Of a DNA stretch of 64,000 bases, positions 1 through 8,020 are shown one piece after another. Position numbers and translations under genes: made by a program. Origin of the DNA: Trebonia sp963737285 (GTDB taxonomy: Bacteria; Actinomycetota; Actinomycetes; Streptosporangiales; Streptosporangiaceae); NCBI GenBank assembly GCA_963737285.1, contig CAVTRT010000002.1, forward strand, positions 1,426,001 to 1,490,000. Reading direction: 5' to 3'. Numbering within the stretch: position 1 is the stretch's first letter; every line of letters begins with the position of its first letter. The notes under the pieces were generated by a model. The model made no database searches, was not told where the DNA came from, and saw only the letters and a program-made list of their open reading frames with translations.

Positions 1-1967
1 CACATCTCGGACAGCTCCAGCTGCGGCCGGCCGTACTTCCCGGCCGGGTCGGTGACGGTCTCCGGGGCGGGCGATGATCCCTCGGTGATGTCCACGTGCA
101 GGCCAGTGCGCTGGTAGATCTCCTGCGCCACCAGCCGCAACCGCGCCTGCGACGCCGCATCCAGGCCCAGGTGACCAGTCAGCTTCACCCGGATCACGCT
201 GATCGGCGCGGCCTTGTCCACCCCGTCAGCCGGACCGAGGTTAGTGAAGCTATCAGCGCTCTCCAGCTCCGGCAGCGAGGAGATCGTGGTGAGCAGGCTG
301 GGGGACACCGACAGCAGCCCCGCCGTGTCCCCGTTCGGCTCCAGGGGCGAGCCGCCCAGCGCCTTCACCGAAGCCGCATTCGCACCAGTGGCAGTGTCAG
401 GGAAGAAGGTCTGCATCGGCACCGCCGACAGCGCCGAGGAACCGTCGGACACCTTGCCAGGATTGAACGTGCCGACCAGGTTCAGCTGCGGTTCGTTCAC
501 CCAGCCGTCGACGTTGATGTCCGAGGGGATCGGGACATTCCCATTCAGAGGGTTCACCGCGTCATGCTCGACCAGCGCGCGCACGGCGGTGTCGGTCAGG
601 TCCGGGAATACATCCTGCAGGGGCACCGTCGAAGGCGGCTCGATGAATTCGCTGCCGGACAACACCTTCCCCGGCGACACGACCTGAGGAACCTGGGCGT
701 TGCCCTGGCTGGCATAGCGGACTGGCGACGCGGTCATCAGCGTCCTGAAGTCATTCGCCCCGGCCGCGACAGTGCCGAGGTACTGCGCCTCGGTGCTGTT
801 GGCCAGGTCCTTGCCGGCCAGCTGGTCCAGCAGCTGGCCATACGCCTGCTGCGCGGTCACGGTCACGCTGCCCGTCCTGGCCGCCGGGGCCATGCCGGGC
901 AGGGCCAGGGCGAGCGTGTCGCCGGTAGCGCCCTTGCCGACCATGGCCGCCGCGGACTGCGGCATCCGGTACTCGCTGACCCGCAAGGCCTCCTGCATCG
1001 GGCTGGCATCGGCGGCCAGCACCGGAACGCTCGTCCACTGACACCGCGTGCCCGGCTTCCAGACACCGGCTGGGGGAGGAGAGAACTCGCCGGCGCAGCT
1101 GCCAACTTTGCTGGTCTGCGCATCCGGCTTGGCGACGGAGTAGCTGACCGGCCCGGCCGACTCGGAAAAGTAGTCACCCGAGGTCACCGCGTCGTCCAGG
1201 CCATCCAGCTTCGCCTCCTGCGCCGGGTCGATCGCCTCCACCAGGAACGGGAAGTACCAGGCAATGTCCTCCGTCCCAGCCGGCAGCTGGCCACTGCCAG
1301 TGGCATGCGGGTTCGCCGGGGACGGAGTATTCCACTCGTCCTCGCGGTTCGTGCTGCCGCACGCCGGCACGATCTCGCTGGTGCTTGAAGCGCTATTACC
1401 GGCCTGGCAGATCGCCAGCATGCTCCCGTCCCGCTGCGGGATGTCCGGGGCAGGCACGCCCAGCGGGACCGCCAGCGGACTCGTCGTCGTGTACGCGTAC
1501 TCGTCCTCAGCGGGAACCTTCGTCAGCCCGTTCTCCGATACGAACTGCGGGGCCAGCCGGTACAGCACCTGCGACTGGCCCGCAGCCGGGCCCGGCACCT
1601 GCACCGGCACGTCATACTGCACGTAGTCATAGCCCACCACGGCCACCGGCGCAGCCGCGTACACACCAGGGATCTGCTCGATCTCCTGCCACTGCTTCAG
1701 CGTTATCCCGCCGTCAACACTGCTCATCGCAGTCGACGACACCAGGTTCCCCTGCTGCTCCGCCGCGCTCACCGACCCCGCCGGGCGCACCAGCAGGTCA
1801 TAAGCCGCACGCGAGTCCGCCTCCAGCGTCCCATGCACCGTCACCTGCTCAGTCCTGGCCGACGCACCCACCAGCGCAAAGCACGCAACCGTGGCAACCA
1901 GCACCACCACCAGCACCACCGACCGCCCAGCACGGAACCGCAACTGAGCAAAAGCAAGACGCAGCAT
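1..1967 (-). CDS. FtsX/MacB-like ABC transporter permease (partial)
   Basis: The reading frame is open on the minus strand from an ATG at 1967 to the window edge, giving 655 visible residues; the C-terminal membrane segments lie outside. The N-terminus is a short basic stretch followed by one hydrophobic segment (about residues 15-38, rich in Val/Leu/Ala), then a very long extracytoplasmic region with no further membrane segment in view. This matches the FtsX/MacB-type permease plan (one helix, large outer domain, then three helices), which is family knowledge. A GGAG lies about 10 bases before the ATG. It is 77 bases downstream of, and in the same direction as, the cysteine-rich peptide gene, so it could be its export or immunity permease. 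That role is inference; no partner ATPase is visible on this side. Confidence 0.75.
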   Translation of the reverse strand, partial: MLRLAFAQLRFRAGRSVVLVVVLVATVACFALVGASARTEQVTVHGTLEADSRAAYDLLVRPAGSVSAAEQQGNLVSSTAMSSVDGGITLKQWQEIEQIPGVYAAAPVAVVGYDYVQYDVPVQVPGPAAGQSQVLYRLAPQFVSENGLTKVPAEDEYAYTTTSPLAVPLGVPAPDIPQRDGSMLAICQAGNSASSTSEIVPACGSTNREDEWNTPSPANPHATGSGQLPAGTEDIAWYFPFLVEAIDPAQEAKLDGLDDAVTSGDYFSESAGPVSYSVAKPDAQTSKVGSCAGEFSPPPAGVWKPGTRCQWTSVPVLAADASPMQEALRVSEYRMPQSAAAMVGKGATGDTLALALPGMAPAARTGSVTVTAQQAYGQLLDQLAGKDLANSTEAQYLGTVAAGANDFRTLMTASPVRYASQGNAQVPQVVSPGKVLSGSEFIEPPSTVPLQDVFPDLTDTAVRALVEHDAVNPLNGNVPIPSDINVDGWVNEPQLNLVGTFNPGKVSDGSSALSAVPMQTFFPDTATGANAASVKALGGSPLEPNGDTAGLLSVSPSLLTTISSLPELESADSFTNLGPADGVDKAAPISVIRVKLTGHLGLDAASQARLRLVAQEIYQRTGLHVDITEGSSPAPETVTDPAGKYGRPQLELSEM

Positions 1968-1996
1968 CTTCAGACTCCACGTAGTAACAGAACCGG

Positions 1997-2030
1997 AAGG
2001 TGCCGGCCCGCCTAAGCGGGCCGGCACCTT
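1997..2030 (-). terminator. Perfect 15-bp hairpin between peptide gene and permease
   Basis: Bases 1997-2011 and 2016-2030 are perfect reverse complements around a CTAA loop. It lies just after the stop of the cysteine-rich peptide (2045) and before the permease start (1967). There is no clean U-tract, so it may be a partial terminator or attenuator that leaves the peptide mRNA more abundant than the permease mRNA. Confidence 0.7.
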
Positions 2031-2044
2031 GTTCGCCAGTCTGG

Positions 2045-2260
2045 CTAGCAGGACAAGATGCTGCAGCCCATAAGGGTGCCGTAGTCATCGAGCGTGCACT
2101 TTACTTGGCCGCAGCTGTTGGTGCAGCATGCGTACCACCCTGAGGACAGGACTGTCCTGTCGTAGCATCCATTCCCCGTGTAGGCGCATGCCTGAGCCTC
2201 GGCCTCGGGCAGCACGCCGCGCAGCAGGCGGTCGCCTAGGCGCGCAAGAGCGTTGATCAT
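2045..2260 (-). CDS. Cysteine-rich precursor-like peptide (71 aa, 8 Cys)
   Basis: This small gene encodes 71 residues. Residues 1-24 form a leader-like amphipathic stretch with LGDRLL and an acidic/Ala end (LPEAEAQA). Residues 25-71 contain eight cysteines in the pattern C-x6-C-x12-CC-x3-C-x4-C-x10-C-x4-C, the last residue being Cys, with several Gly, Ser, Thr and Tyr. A GGAAGG ribosome site sits about 10 bases before the ATG at 2260; an in-frame upstream ATG at 2335 lacks such support. The gene has its own AT-rich promoter region and a perfect hairpin after it. The neighbours are a MauE-like protein, a thioredoxin and an ABC exporter. I infer a secreted, disulfide-linked or otherwise modified ribosomal peptide. 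No LanM, LanB, radical SAM or YcaO gene is visible. I do not recognise a named family. Confidence 0.7.
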   Translation of the reverse strand: MINALARLGDRLLRGVLPEAEAQACAYTGNGCYDRTVLSSGWYACCTNSCGQVKCTLDDYGTLMGCSILSC

Positions 2261-2333
2261 TCTTGGTTTTCCCTTCCGGTGCATGAGAGGCCCGGGCTGA
2301 TGCATCGGAACCCGCGCCCTAACATGCGAAACC

Positions 2334-2360
2334 ATAATATGGGAATACGCAAACTATCAA
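2334..2360 (-). promoter_or_regulatory. Candidate promoter of the Cys-rich peptide gene
   Basis: Read on the minus strand, TTGATA (2355-2360) is followed after 15 bases by TATTAT (2334-2339), about 65-75 bases before the ATG at 2260. The spacer is shorter than ideal, but the AT-rich island stands out against the high-GC surroundings. Confidence 0.4.
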
Positions 2361-2404
2361 TACTTCAGTGCAAAATTCCTACCGATTGGCGCAGTTTGCA
2401 ACTT

Positions 2405-2426
2405 CTTACGCAAGTCTTGCGCAAGA
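2405..2426. promoter_or_regulatory. Candidate operator in the divergent peptide/exporter promoter
   Basis: Two near-identical 10-bp elements, CTTACGCAAG and CTTGCGCAAG, lie head to tail one base apart; the second sits in a 12-bp perfect palindrome (2415-2426). They occupy the middle of the AT-rich divergent intergenic region (2261-2538) and could bind a shared regulator of both operons. No regulator gene is adjacent. Confidence 0.4.
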
Positions 2427-2538
2427 ACATGGCGAAACTTGCTCATTGACGTGCGGAACGATCGGATGATACGACTGTAACGGTAGTGCAAGAAGTCTAC
2501 GATAGGTCGCAAATTTTCCATATAGATAGGAGTCACTG

Positions 2539-3078
2539 TTGGGCTGGTCCATAGAGCTGCTGGTCAGGCTGGCGCTGAGTGCCGTGTTCCTGGTGTCGGC
2601 CGGCAGCAAGCTCGCCACCGCGTCCGCGCGCGCCGCGTTCGTCGAGGCGGTCACGGTCTTCGGTGCCGTGCCGGCCCGGTGGTCGCGCGTCGTCACAGGA
2701 CTCGTGGTGCTCGCCGAGCTGGCAGTGGCCGCTGGGCTGTGCGTCAGTCAGTCGTCACGCCCGGCGCTGTACGGCGCGGCGGCCTTGCTGCTGGTATTCG
2801 CGGTCGCGTTGTGGGCTGGGCTGCGCCGGGGTGTCATGATGCCGTGCGCGTGCTTCGGGACCTCTCAAGCACCCGCCCGGCCCCCAGAGATCTGGCGGAA
2901 CCTGCTGCTCGCCGCGCTCGCCCTGATCGGGGCGATCGGGGACGGCACGCCGACGGCGCTGCTAGGCGGCCCGGCTGCCGCCGTCGTCGACCGGCTGCTG
3001 ATAGCCGCGTTCGTGACGGTGCTGGCAGCTGGCTTTTCTGATTTCACCGACATCCTCAACCTGCGGAGGGCAGCATAG
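2539..3078 (+). CDS. MauE/DoxX-like membrane redox protein
   Basis: The protein has 179 residues and about four hydrophobic helices, with a CAC pair (Cys103, Cys105) in a MPCACFG motif on a loop after the third helix. This matches the MauE family, which in methylamine dehydrogenase maturation works with the thioredoxin-like MauD in forming disulfides of a cysteine-rich subunit (established for the mau system). The start is TTG, with AGGAG six bases before it. The stop overlaps the GTG of the next gene by one base, so the two are translationally coupled. Facing the eight-cysteine peptide across a divergent promoter, it is probably the electron carrier for oxidative folding of that peptide (inference). 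Confidence 0.8.
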   Translation: MGWSIELLVRLALSAVFLVSAGSKLATASARAAFVEAVTVFGAVPARWSRVVTGLVVLAELAVAAGLCVSQSSRPALYGAAALLLVFAVALWAGLRRGVMMPCACFGTSQAPARPPEIWRNLLLAALALIGAIGDGTPTALLGGPAAAVVDRLLIAAFVTVLAAGFSDFTDILNLRRAA

Positions 3079-3614
3079 TGATCGCAGTGACCTGCGGCTT
3101 GGTGATACTTGGCGTCATCGAGATCTTCCATTTGGCGGTCACCACCGCCCTGGTCCGGCGGATCAGGGCCTTGCAGACAGGCACGGCGGCCGCGCCGGAT
3201 ATTGGCGGGCCCGCGGTCGGCGAGCGCGGTCCTAAGCCGACTACCCTTCCCGGCGTGCCGGAGGATAGCGACATCCTCGTCGGCTTCTTCAGCTCCGGGT
3301 GCCCGCACTGCCGGACTGAGGCACCTCATTTCGCGGGGTCAGTACCGGCGCTCGGCAAGGCCGGGATTCGCCCGGTAGCGGTGCTCAATGGCGCGGCCGG
3401 CCCGGATCGTGACTCACTTGCCGCTACTCTCGCGCCCACGGGAGCCCCAGTGCTCGATGAGGCGGCACGTCAGGCCTTCCGTGCCTTCGCCATTAACGCC
3501 ACCCCGGCCTTCTACCTGCTGCGGGCGGACGGGACAGTGGCCGGCAAGGGTCTGACCACCGCGCAGGCAGCGACACTCGCTGAACCCCGGGAACGCACGA
3601 CGACTGGTGCGTAA
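3078..3614 (+). CDS. Membrane-anchored thioredoxin-like protein (MauD/TlpA type)
   Basis: The 178-residue protein has an N-terminal hydrophobic anchor (about residues 3-25) followed by a thioredoxin fold. The active site is SGCPHC (Cys75, Cys78), and a cis-proline loop ATP lies at 141-143. The GTG start overlaps the MauE stop and has GGAGGG eight bases upstream. It ends eight bases inside the ABC exporter gene. The pairing with MauE mirrors MauD/MauE, so it is likely a thiol-disulfide oxidoreductase or isomerase on the outer face of the membrane. The cysteine-rich peptide across the divergent promoter is the obvious candidate substrate (inference). Confidence 0.85.
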   Translation: MIAVTCGLVILGVIEIFHLAVTTALVRRIRALQTGTAAAPDIGGPAVGERGPKPTTLPGVPEDSDILVGFFSSGCPHCRTEAPHFAGSVPALGKAGIRPVAVLNGAAGPDRDSLAATLAPTGAPVLDEAARQAFRAFAINATPAFYLLRADGTVAGKGLTTAQAATLAEPRERTTTGA

Positions 3615-5481
3615 CCTATTGCGGGCACTACGCCTGCCGTGGAGTTGTGCCCCGGGCCTGGCCGCGTTCCAGCTGCTGGAGACGGTCAGCGCCGGCCTAG
3701 TGCCGGTGGCCGCGGCCGACCTCACCGCCGCATTGATCGACCGTCTCAGCGGCCGCCAAGGCGGTGGCCGAAATGCCATCGCTTTGACGGCCGCGGTGAT
3801 CGTGGTCACCGCGCTGGGGGCGCTGCTGCAGTACGGCAGCAGTTATGCCGGAAAGGAACTGGCCCGTCGGATCAGCCTGCGCACTCAGCAGGAGGTCTTC
3901 GGCGCCGTGTCGGCGATCGATAGCCTCGCCGAGCTGGAAGATCCCAGTTTCCACAACCAGGTCCGGCTGGCCCAGCAGGCGGCCTCGTCTGGCCCGCAGC
4001 AACTGGTCGGCACAGTGCTCGCCGTCGTGCAAGGCAGCATCACCACTGTCGGCTTCCTGGCCAGCTGCCTGACGTTCGCCCCGGCGTCGACCGCACTGCT
4101 GGTGGCCTCGGCCGCGCCCGGCATCATCGCCCAGCGACGGCTCACCCGGTCACGGGCTAGGGCCATCGAGGCCTCGGCACCCCACTCTCGCAGACAGCTG
4201 TTCTACACCCTGCTGCTGGTCGACCTGCGCGCGGCGAAGGAGATCAGGCTGTTCGGCTTGGGCCGGAGGCTGCTGCTCCGGCTGCGGGCCGAGACCGAGC
4301 AGGGGCAACAGCTGGACCGCTCGGTGGACCTGGCCACCTTGCGTACCGACGGGTCGCTGTCGCTGCTCACTGCCGCCGCCTCCGGCGTCGCGCTGGTCCT
4401 TGTCGTCCTGAACATCGCCCACGGCCGCACGCCAGTGGGGGAACTGGCGGTGCTGATCGCCGCGCTAGCCGGGGTGCAAAGCGGTATCGCCGGCATCGTC
4501 GGGCAAGTCGCGAACCTGTCCCAGATGGTCAGCCTGTTCAGCAACTACACCTCCCTGGTGGAACGGTCACGCCGCCCAGTCTCGCGGACTGGCGCCGCCG
4601 CGCAGCAGCCAGCGGCGTGGTCGGCGATACAGTCCGCGGCCAGCAGCCGGGACGGGACGGGCATCCGGTTCGAGTCGGTGTGGTTCCGCTATCACGACGA
4701 GGCGCCGTGGGTGCTGCGCGATCTTAACCTGCTGCTGCCCCCGGATAGCGTCGTCGGCCTGGTGGGCCTCAATGGCGCTGGCAAGTCCACCATTGCCAAG
4801 TTGCTGTGCGGCCTCTACCAGCCGACTCGCGGGTGCATCACCTGGGATGGCACTGACATCCGGGAAATGCCTATAGCCGAACTACGCATGCGCATCAGCG
4901 CCGTGTTCCAGGACTTCATGGCCTACGAGTTGTCGGCGCACGACAACATCGCCCTGGGCAGCAGGGACCCGGGAACGGACTCAACCGCGGCCGGCTTCGG
5001 TGTCCCCCGCGAGGCCATCGCGGCCGCGGCCTCGGCCGCGGGCCTGCACGAACTGCTGGCCGGCTGCCCAGCCGGCTATGACAGCATGCTCAGCCGGATC
5101 TACGCCGACGACGGGATGATCAGCCCGTCGCGCAAGCTGTCCGGCGTGCAGTTGTCCGGCGGGCAGTGGCAACGGGTGGCACTGGCCCGCGCGGCGATGC
5201 GCCCCGACGCGGGGCTGTTCATCCTTGACGAGCCCTCGGCGAGCCTGGACCCGCTGGCCGAGGCCGACCAGCGGCACCGGCTCCGCACCTTGCTGACCGG
5301 CAAGATTGGCTTGCTCATCAGCCACCGCCTCGACGGGATCCGCCGGGCTGACCTCATCGTCGTGCTGCGCGACGGGAGCGTAGCCGAGCAAGGTACCCAC
5401 GACGCCCTGATGCGCGCCGACGGCGAGTACGCACGCCTGTTCCGCCTGCAAGCAGAAGGCTTCCTGGACCCGGTGACCTAA
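3607..5481 (+). CDS. ABC exporter, fused permease and ATPase
   Basis: The 624-residue half-transporter has membrane helices in the first ~330 residues and an ATPase domain from ~350. It carries Walker A GLNGAGKST (about 388), signature LSGGQWQR (about 516), Walker B LFILDEP (about 538) and a switch His in LLISHR. The GTG start overlaps the thioredoxin stop by eight bases, so the three genes form one coupled operon. There is no N-terminal C39 peptidase domain, so any leader would have to be removed by another protease. Family knowledge says such exporters move peptides, lipids or drugs. The context makes the cysteine-rich peptide the likely cargo. Confidence 0.88.
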   Translation: MRNLLRALRLPWSCAPGLAAFQLLETVSAGLVPVAAADLTAALIDRLSGRQGGGRNAIALTAAVIVVTALGALLQYGSSYAGKELARRISLRTQQEVFGAVSAIDSLAELEDPSFHNQVRLAQQAASSGPQQLVGTVLAVVQGSITTVGFLASCLTFAPASTALLVASAAPGIIAQRRLTRSRARAIEASAPHSRRQLFYTLLLVDLRAAKEIRLFGLGRRLLLRLRAETEQGQQLDRSVDLATLRTDGSLSLLTAAASGVALVLVVLNIAHGRTPVGELAVLIAALAGVQSGIAGIVGQVANLSQMVSLFSNYTSLVERSRRPVSRTGAAAQQPAAWSAIQSAASSRDGTGIRFESVWFRYHDEAPWVLRDLNLLLPPDSVVGLVGLNGAGKSTIAKLLCGLYQPTRGCITWDGTDIREMPIAELRMRISAVFQDFMAYELSAHDNIALGSRDPGTDSTAAGFGVPREAIAAAASAAGLHELLAGCPAGYDSMLSRIYADDGMISPSRKLSGVQLSGGQWQRVALARAAMRPDAGLFILDEPSASLDPLAEADQRHRLRTLLTGKIGLLISHRLDGIRRADLIVVLRDGSVAEQGTHDALMRADGEYARLFRLQAEGFLDPVT

Positions 5482-6686
5482 ATCCGTTCGAAGACCGCGG
5501 CCAGTCCCTGGCCACCGCCGATGCACATGGTCTCCAGCAGGTAGCGGCCGTCGCGACGGCGCAGCTCACGCAGGCCGGTGGCCAGGATGCGCACACCGGT
5601 CGCGCCGACCGGGTGGCCTAGTGAGATACCGGAGCCGTTAACGTTCAGCCGGTCGAAATCAGTGTCCTTGAACTCCCATTCGCGGGTGACGGCCAGCACC
5701 TGGGCGGCGAACGCCTCGTTGAGCTCGACGAGGTCCATGTCGGCGAGCGTCAGCCCGGCCCGGGCCAGTGCCTTAGCGGTCGACGGCACCGGGCCGATGC
5801 CCATGCGGCTCGGCTCGACGCCGGCGACGGCCCAGCCCGCAAGCCTCGCCAGCGGACGCAGGCCCAGCTCGGCGGCCTTGTCCGGGGTGGTGACGAGGCA
5901 CGCGGCGGCGGCGTCATTTTGGCCGCTGGAGTTGCCGGCGGTGACGGTGGACTCGGGATCGGCGCGCAGCCGCACCGCCTTGAGCTTGGCGAGGATTTCC
6001 ACGGACGTGTCGGCGCGCGGGTGCTCATCGGCCTCGAAGACGGTCTCGCCGCGCTTGTCCCTGATCGTGACCGGCACGATCTCGTCGGAGAAGCGGCCCT
6101 CGGCCTGGGCGGCGACGGCGCGCTGGTGCGAGCGCACCGAGTACTCGTCCTGCTCCTCGCGCGAGATGCTGTACTCGCGGCGCAGGTTCTCGGCCGTCTC
6201 CAGCATGCCGCCGGGCACCGGGTAGTCGCGGCCGCCGGCAGTCTCCCTGGCCCGGTTGAGCCGGTCGTGCAGCGTGGCGTCGGCGCCGCGCGCGCCCCAG
6301 CGGATAGCCGTCGAGTAGTACTCGACGGCGCTCATGGACTCCGCGCCGCCGGCGATCACGACGTCCGCCACCCCGGTCTGCACGCGCATCGCGGCGTCCA
6401 GCACGGCCTGCAGGCCAGAGCCGCATCGCCGGTCAAGCTGCAGGCCCGGCACGCTGATCGGCAGCCCGGCGTCGAGCGCGGCGACCCGGCCGATGGCGGG
6501 GGCCTCGCCGCTCGGGTAGCACTGCCCGAAGATCACGTCGTCAATGACGGATGGGTCGATACCGGTCCGGTCGATCAAAGCGCGCAGGACGGTCGCCCCA
6601 AGCTCGGTCGGCGTCACGTCCTTCAGCGCGCCCCCGTACCGGCCCACGGCGGTGCGCAGCGGCTCGCAGATGACAGCGTCGTGCAT
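5478..6686 (-). CDS. Acetyl-CoA acetyltransferase (thiolase)
   Basis: The 402-residue protein is a full-length thiolase: condensing or cleaving acyl-CoA and acetyl-CoA in fatty acid or ketone metabolism. The nucleophile Cys88 lies in RRCGSGLQ, the catalytic His in SLGHPVGATG, and the second Cys (388) in CIGGGQG. The start ATG at 6686 follows an AGGGGAA ribosome site. It converges with the ABC exporter and their stop codons overlap by a few bases, leaving no room for a terminator between them. It is the only fatty-acid gene on this side and marks the end of the peptide locus. Confidence 0.92.
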   Translation of the reverse strand: MHDAVICEPLRTAVGRYGGALKDVTPTELGATVLRALIDRTGIDPSVIDDVIFGQCYPSGEAPAIGRVAALDAGLPISVPGLQLDRRCGSGLQAVLDAAMRVQTGVADVVIAGGAESMSAVEYYSTAIRWGARGADATLHDRLNRARETAGGRDYPVPGGMLETAENLRREYSISREEQDEYSVRSHQRAVAAQAEGRFSDEIVPVTIRDKRGETVFEADEHPRADTSVEILAKLKAVRLRADPESTVTAGNSSGQNDAAAACLVTTPDKAAELGLRPLARLAGWAVAGVEPSRMGIGPVPSTAKALARAGLTLADMDLVELNEAFAAQVLAVTREWEFKDTDFDRLNVNGSGISLGHPVGATGVRILATGLRELRRRDGRYLLETMCIGGGQGLAAVFERI

Positions 6687-6756
6687 GCTCTATTCCCCTG
6701 TACTCCTCGATGATCGCCTCAAGCTGGCGGCCAACCAGGTCAGTCTAGGGTGGCGG

Positions 6757-7020
6757 CTAGCCGAGCGACGCGCTGGTGCCGACGGTGGCGGTGAACCGCT
6801 GCCAGTCGGCGGAGGTCACCCGGAGCACGGGGCCGATGCCGTTGTCCTTGGTGTCACGGACGAGCACCGCGCCGTGGACATGGCCGGCCTCAACGCAGTT
6901 CATCCCGCCATTGCCGCTGTGGGTCGACTTACGCCACGGGACGGTGCCGACCTCGACGCAGCTCATTCCGCCGTTGCTGCTGTAGCTTGACTTGCGCCAC
7001 TGGACGCCTACGGTTGACAT
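6757..7020 (-). CDS. DUF397 protein with tandem N-terminal repeat
   Basis: The gene encodes 87 residues; the ATG at 7020 overlaps the end of the upstream HTH gene, suggesting coupled translation. DUF397 normally begins with one W-R-K-S-S-Y-S motif. Here the motif occurs twice: WRKSSYSSNGGMSCVEVG and then WRKSTHSGNGGMNCVEAG, followed by the usual VRDTKD and W..F elements. DUF397 proteins are small partners of XRE-DUF5753 regulators in whiJ/abaA-type loci (established in Streptomyces). The role here is therefore probably in developmental or antibiotic regulation, but the biochemical action of the family is only partly known. Confidence 0.85.
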   Translation of the reverse strand: MSTVGVQWRKSSYSSNGGMSCVEVGTVPWRKSTHSGNGGMNCVEAGHVHGAVLVRDTKDNGIGPVLRVTSADWQRFTATVGTSASLG

Positions 7021-7778
7021 TTCTCCGCCATCTCCCTGATGAACTCCAGGCTGTCCCTTTGGGGTAGTGCATCCGAGCGTACCCGGTCGAACACCGCGTG
7101 CGCCTTGAGCACAAGGCGCCGCGCGTCGCTCGTCACGTCCTCGAGCGCCTCTGCCAGCACCACGTCGGAAGCGCCGTGCACGCTGGCGATCGTGAACCCG
7201 CCCGCGGACCCCACGTTGGCACAGTTCCGGGCCGGCACGACCTGGATGCTGATGTGCGGGCACTGGCCCTGCTCATACAGGTGGACGAGCTGGCGGTGCA
7301 TAACCTCCGGGCCCCCGACGTGGCGATGCAGCACCGCCTCGTCCATGACCGCGTACAGCCTCGCCGGCCGCGTTCGGTTCAGGATCTGCTGCATCTCCAG
7401 CCGGGCGGCGACTAGTTCCTCGACCCGATCCTCCTCATCCGTCCCCTCGAACAGTGCCCTGGCGTAGTCGCACGTCTGCAGCAACCCTGGCACGAGGAAC
7501 GGGTGCCAGGCCCGGATCGTGTACGCGATCAGGACGACCTCGCGGAACGGCCCGAACCACAGCGGGATGATGCTGTCCGCCTGGCGGGCGATCTTGGCCA
7601 GCGCGGCGGCCACCCTGTAGTCCAGGTGGCACAGTCCGCACCATCGCGTGAGGACCGGGTTAGTCGGTACCCGCTTGCCCGTCTCGATCTTGGTCACGCC
7701 GGATCGCTCCATCGGCAGGTCCTTGCCGAGCGCGTCCTGGCTGGTGTAGCCGGCGGCGATCCGGCCCTCGCGCAGCAT
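7008..7778 (-). CDS. XRE-family regulator with DUF5753 (WhiJ/Scr1-like)
   Basis: The visible ORF of 256 residues begins inside what should be the helix-turn-helix. It contains the C-terminal half of the XRE domain (SGVTKIETGKRVPT) and then the long DUF5753 domain with LVPGLLQTCDYARAL. Upstream in frame there are about 30 more sensible codons (ending AGEILAIMLREGR) with no ATG, GTG or TTG before a stop near 7875. The true start is therefore uncertain: an unusual start codon, a shift into the GTG frame upstream, or an indel. It is followed by DUF397 and diverges from an ATP-binding protein, the whiJ/abaA layout. Confidence 0.8.
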   Translation of the reverse strand: MLREGRIAAGYTSQDALGKDLPMERSGVTKIETGKRVPTNPVLTRWCGLCHLDYRVAAALAKIARQADSIIPLWFGPFREVVLIAYTIRAWHPFLVPGLLQTCDYARALFEGTDEEDRVEELVAARLEMQQILNRTRPARLYAVMDEAVLHRHVGGPEVMHRQLVHLYEQGQCPHISIQVVPARNCANVGSAGGFTIASVHGASDVVLAEALEDVTSDARRLVLKAHAVFDRVRSDALPQRDSLEFIREMAEKCQP

Positions 7779-8020
7779 GATGGCCAGGATCTCCCCGGCC
7801 TCGGAGGCCGACTCTTCGTCGGGCTGAGGGCGTCCGTCTTGGCCGTAAATGCCGGAATTTGAATGTGACGATATAGTGACTCACCTCTGTCACAGTGGCG
7901 AATGGGGGACGGGCGATCGCTGCACATAGCGTAACCCGCTGAATGCATGTAATCGTGCTGGAACACAAGGATCACCGGAAAACTTTTCCCGGCTCTTCCC
8001 GCCACGAGGGAGGCACCGCC

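Noticed and set aside
96..1388. Long plus-strand ORF of 430 codons
   Set aside because: It is antisense to the FtsX-like permease, has Arg/Gln-rich noise composition and no ribosome site.
2045..2260. Class I/II lanthipeptide assignment for the Cys-rich peptide
   Set aside because: No LanB/C/M/KC-like enzyme is visible within reach, and the redox genes point to disulfides instead.
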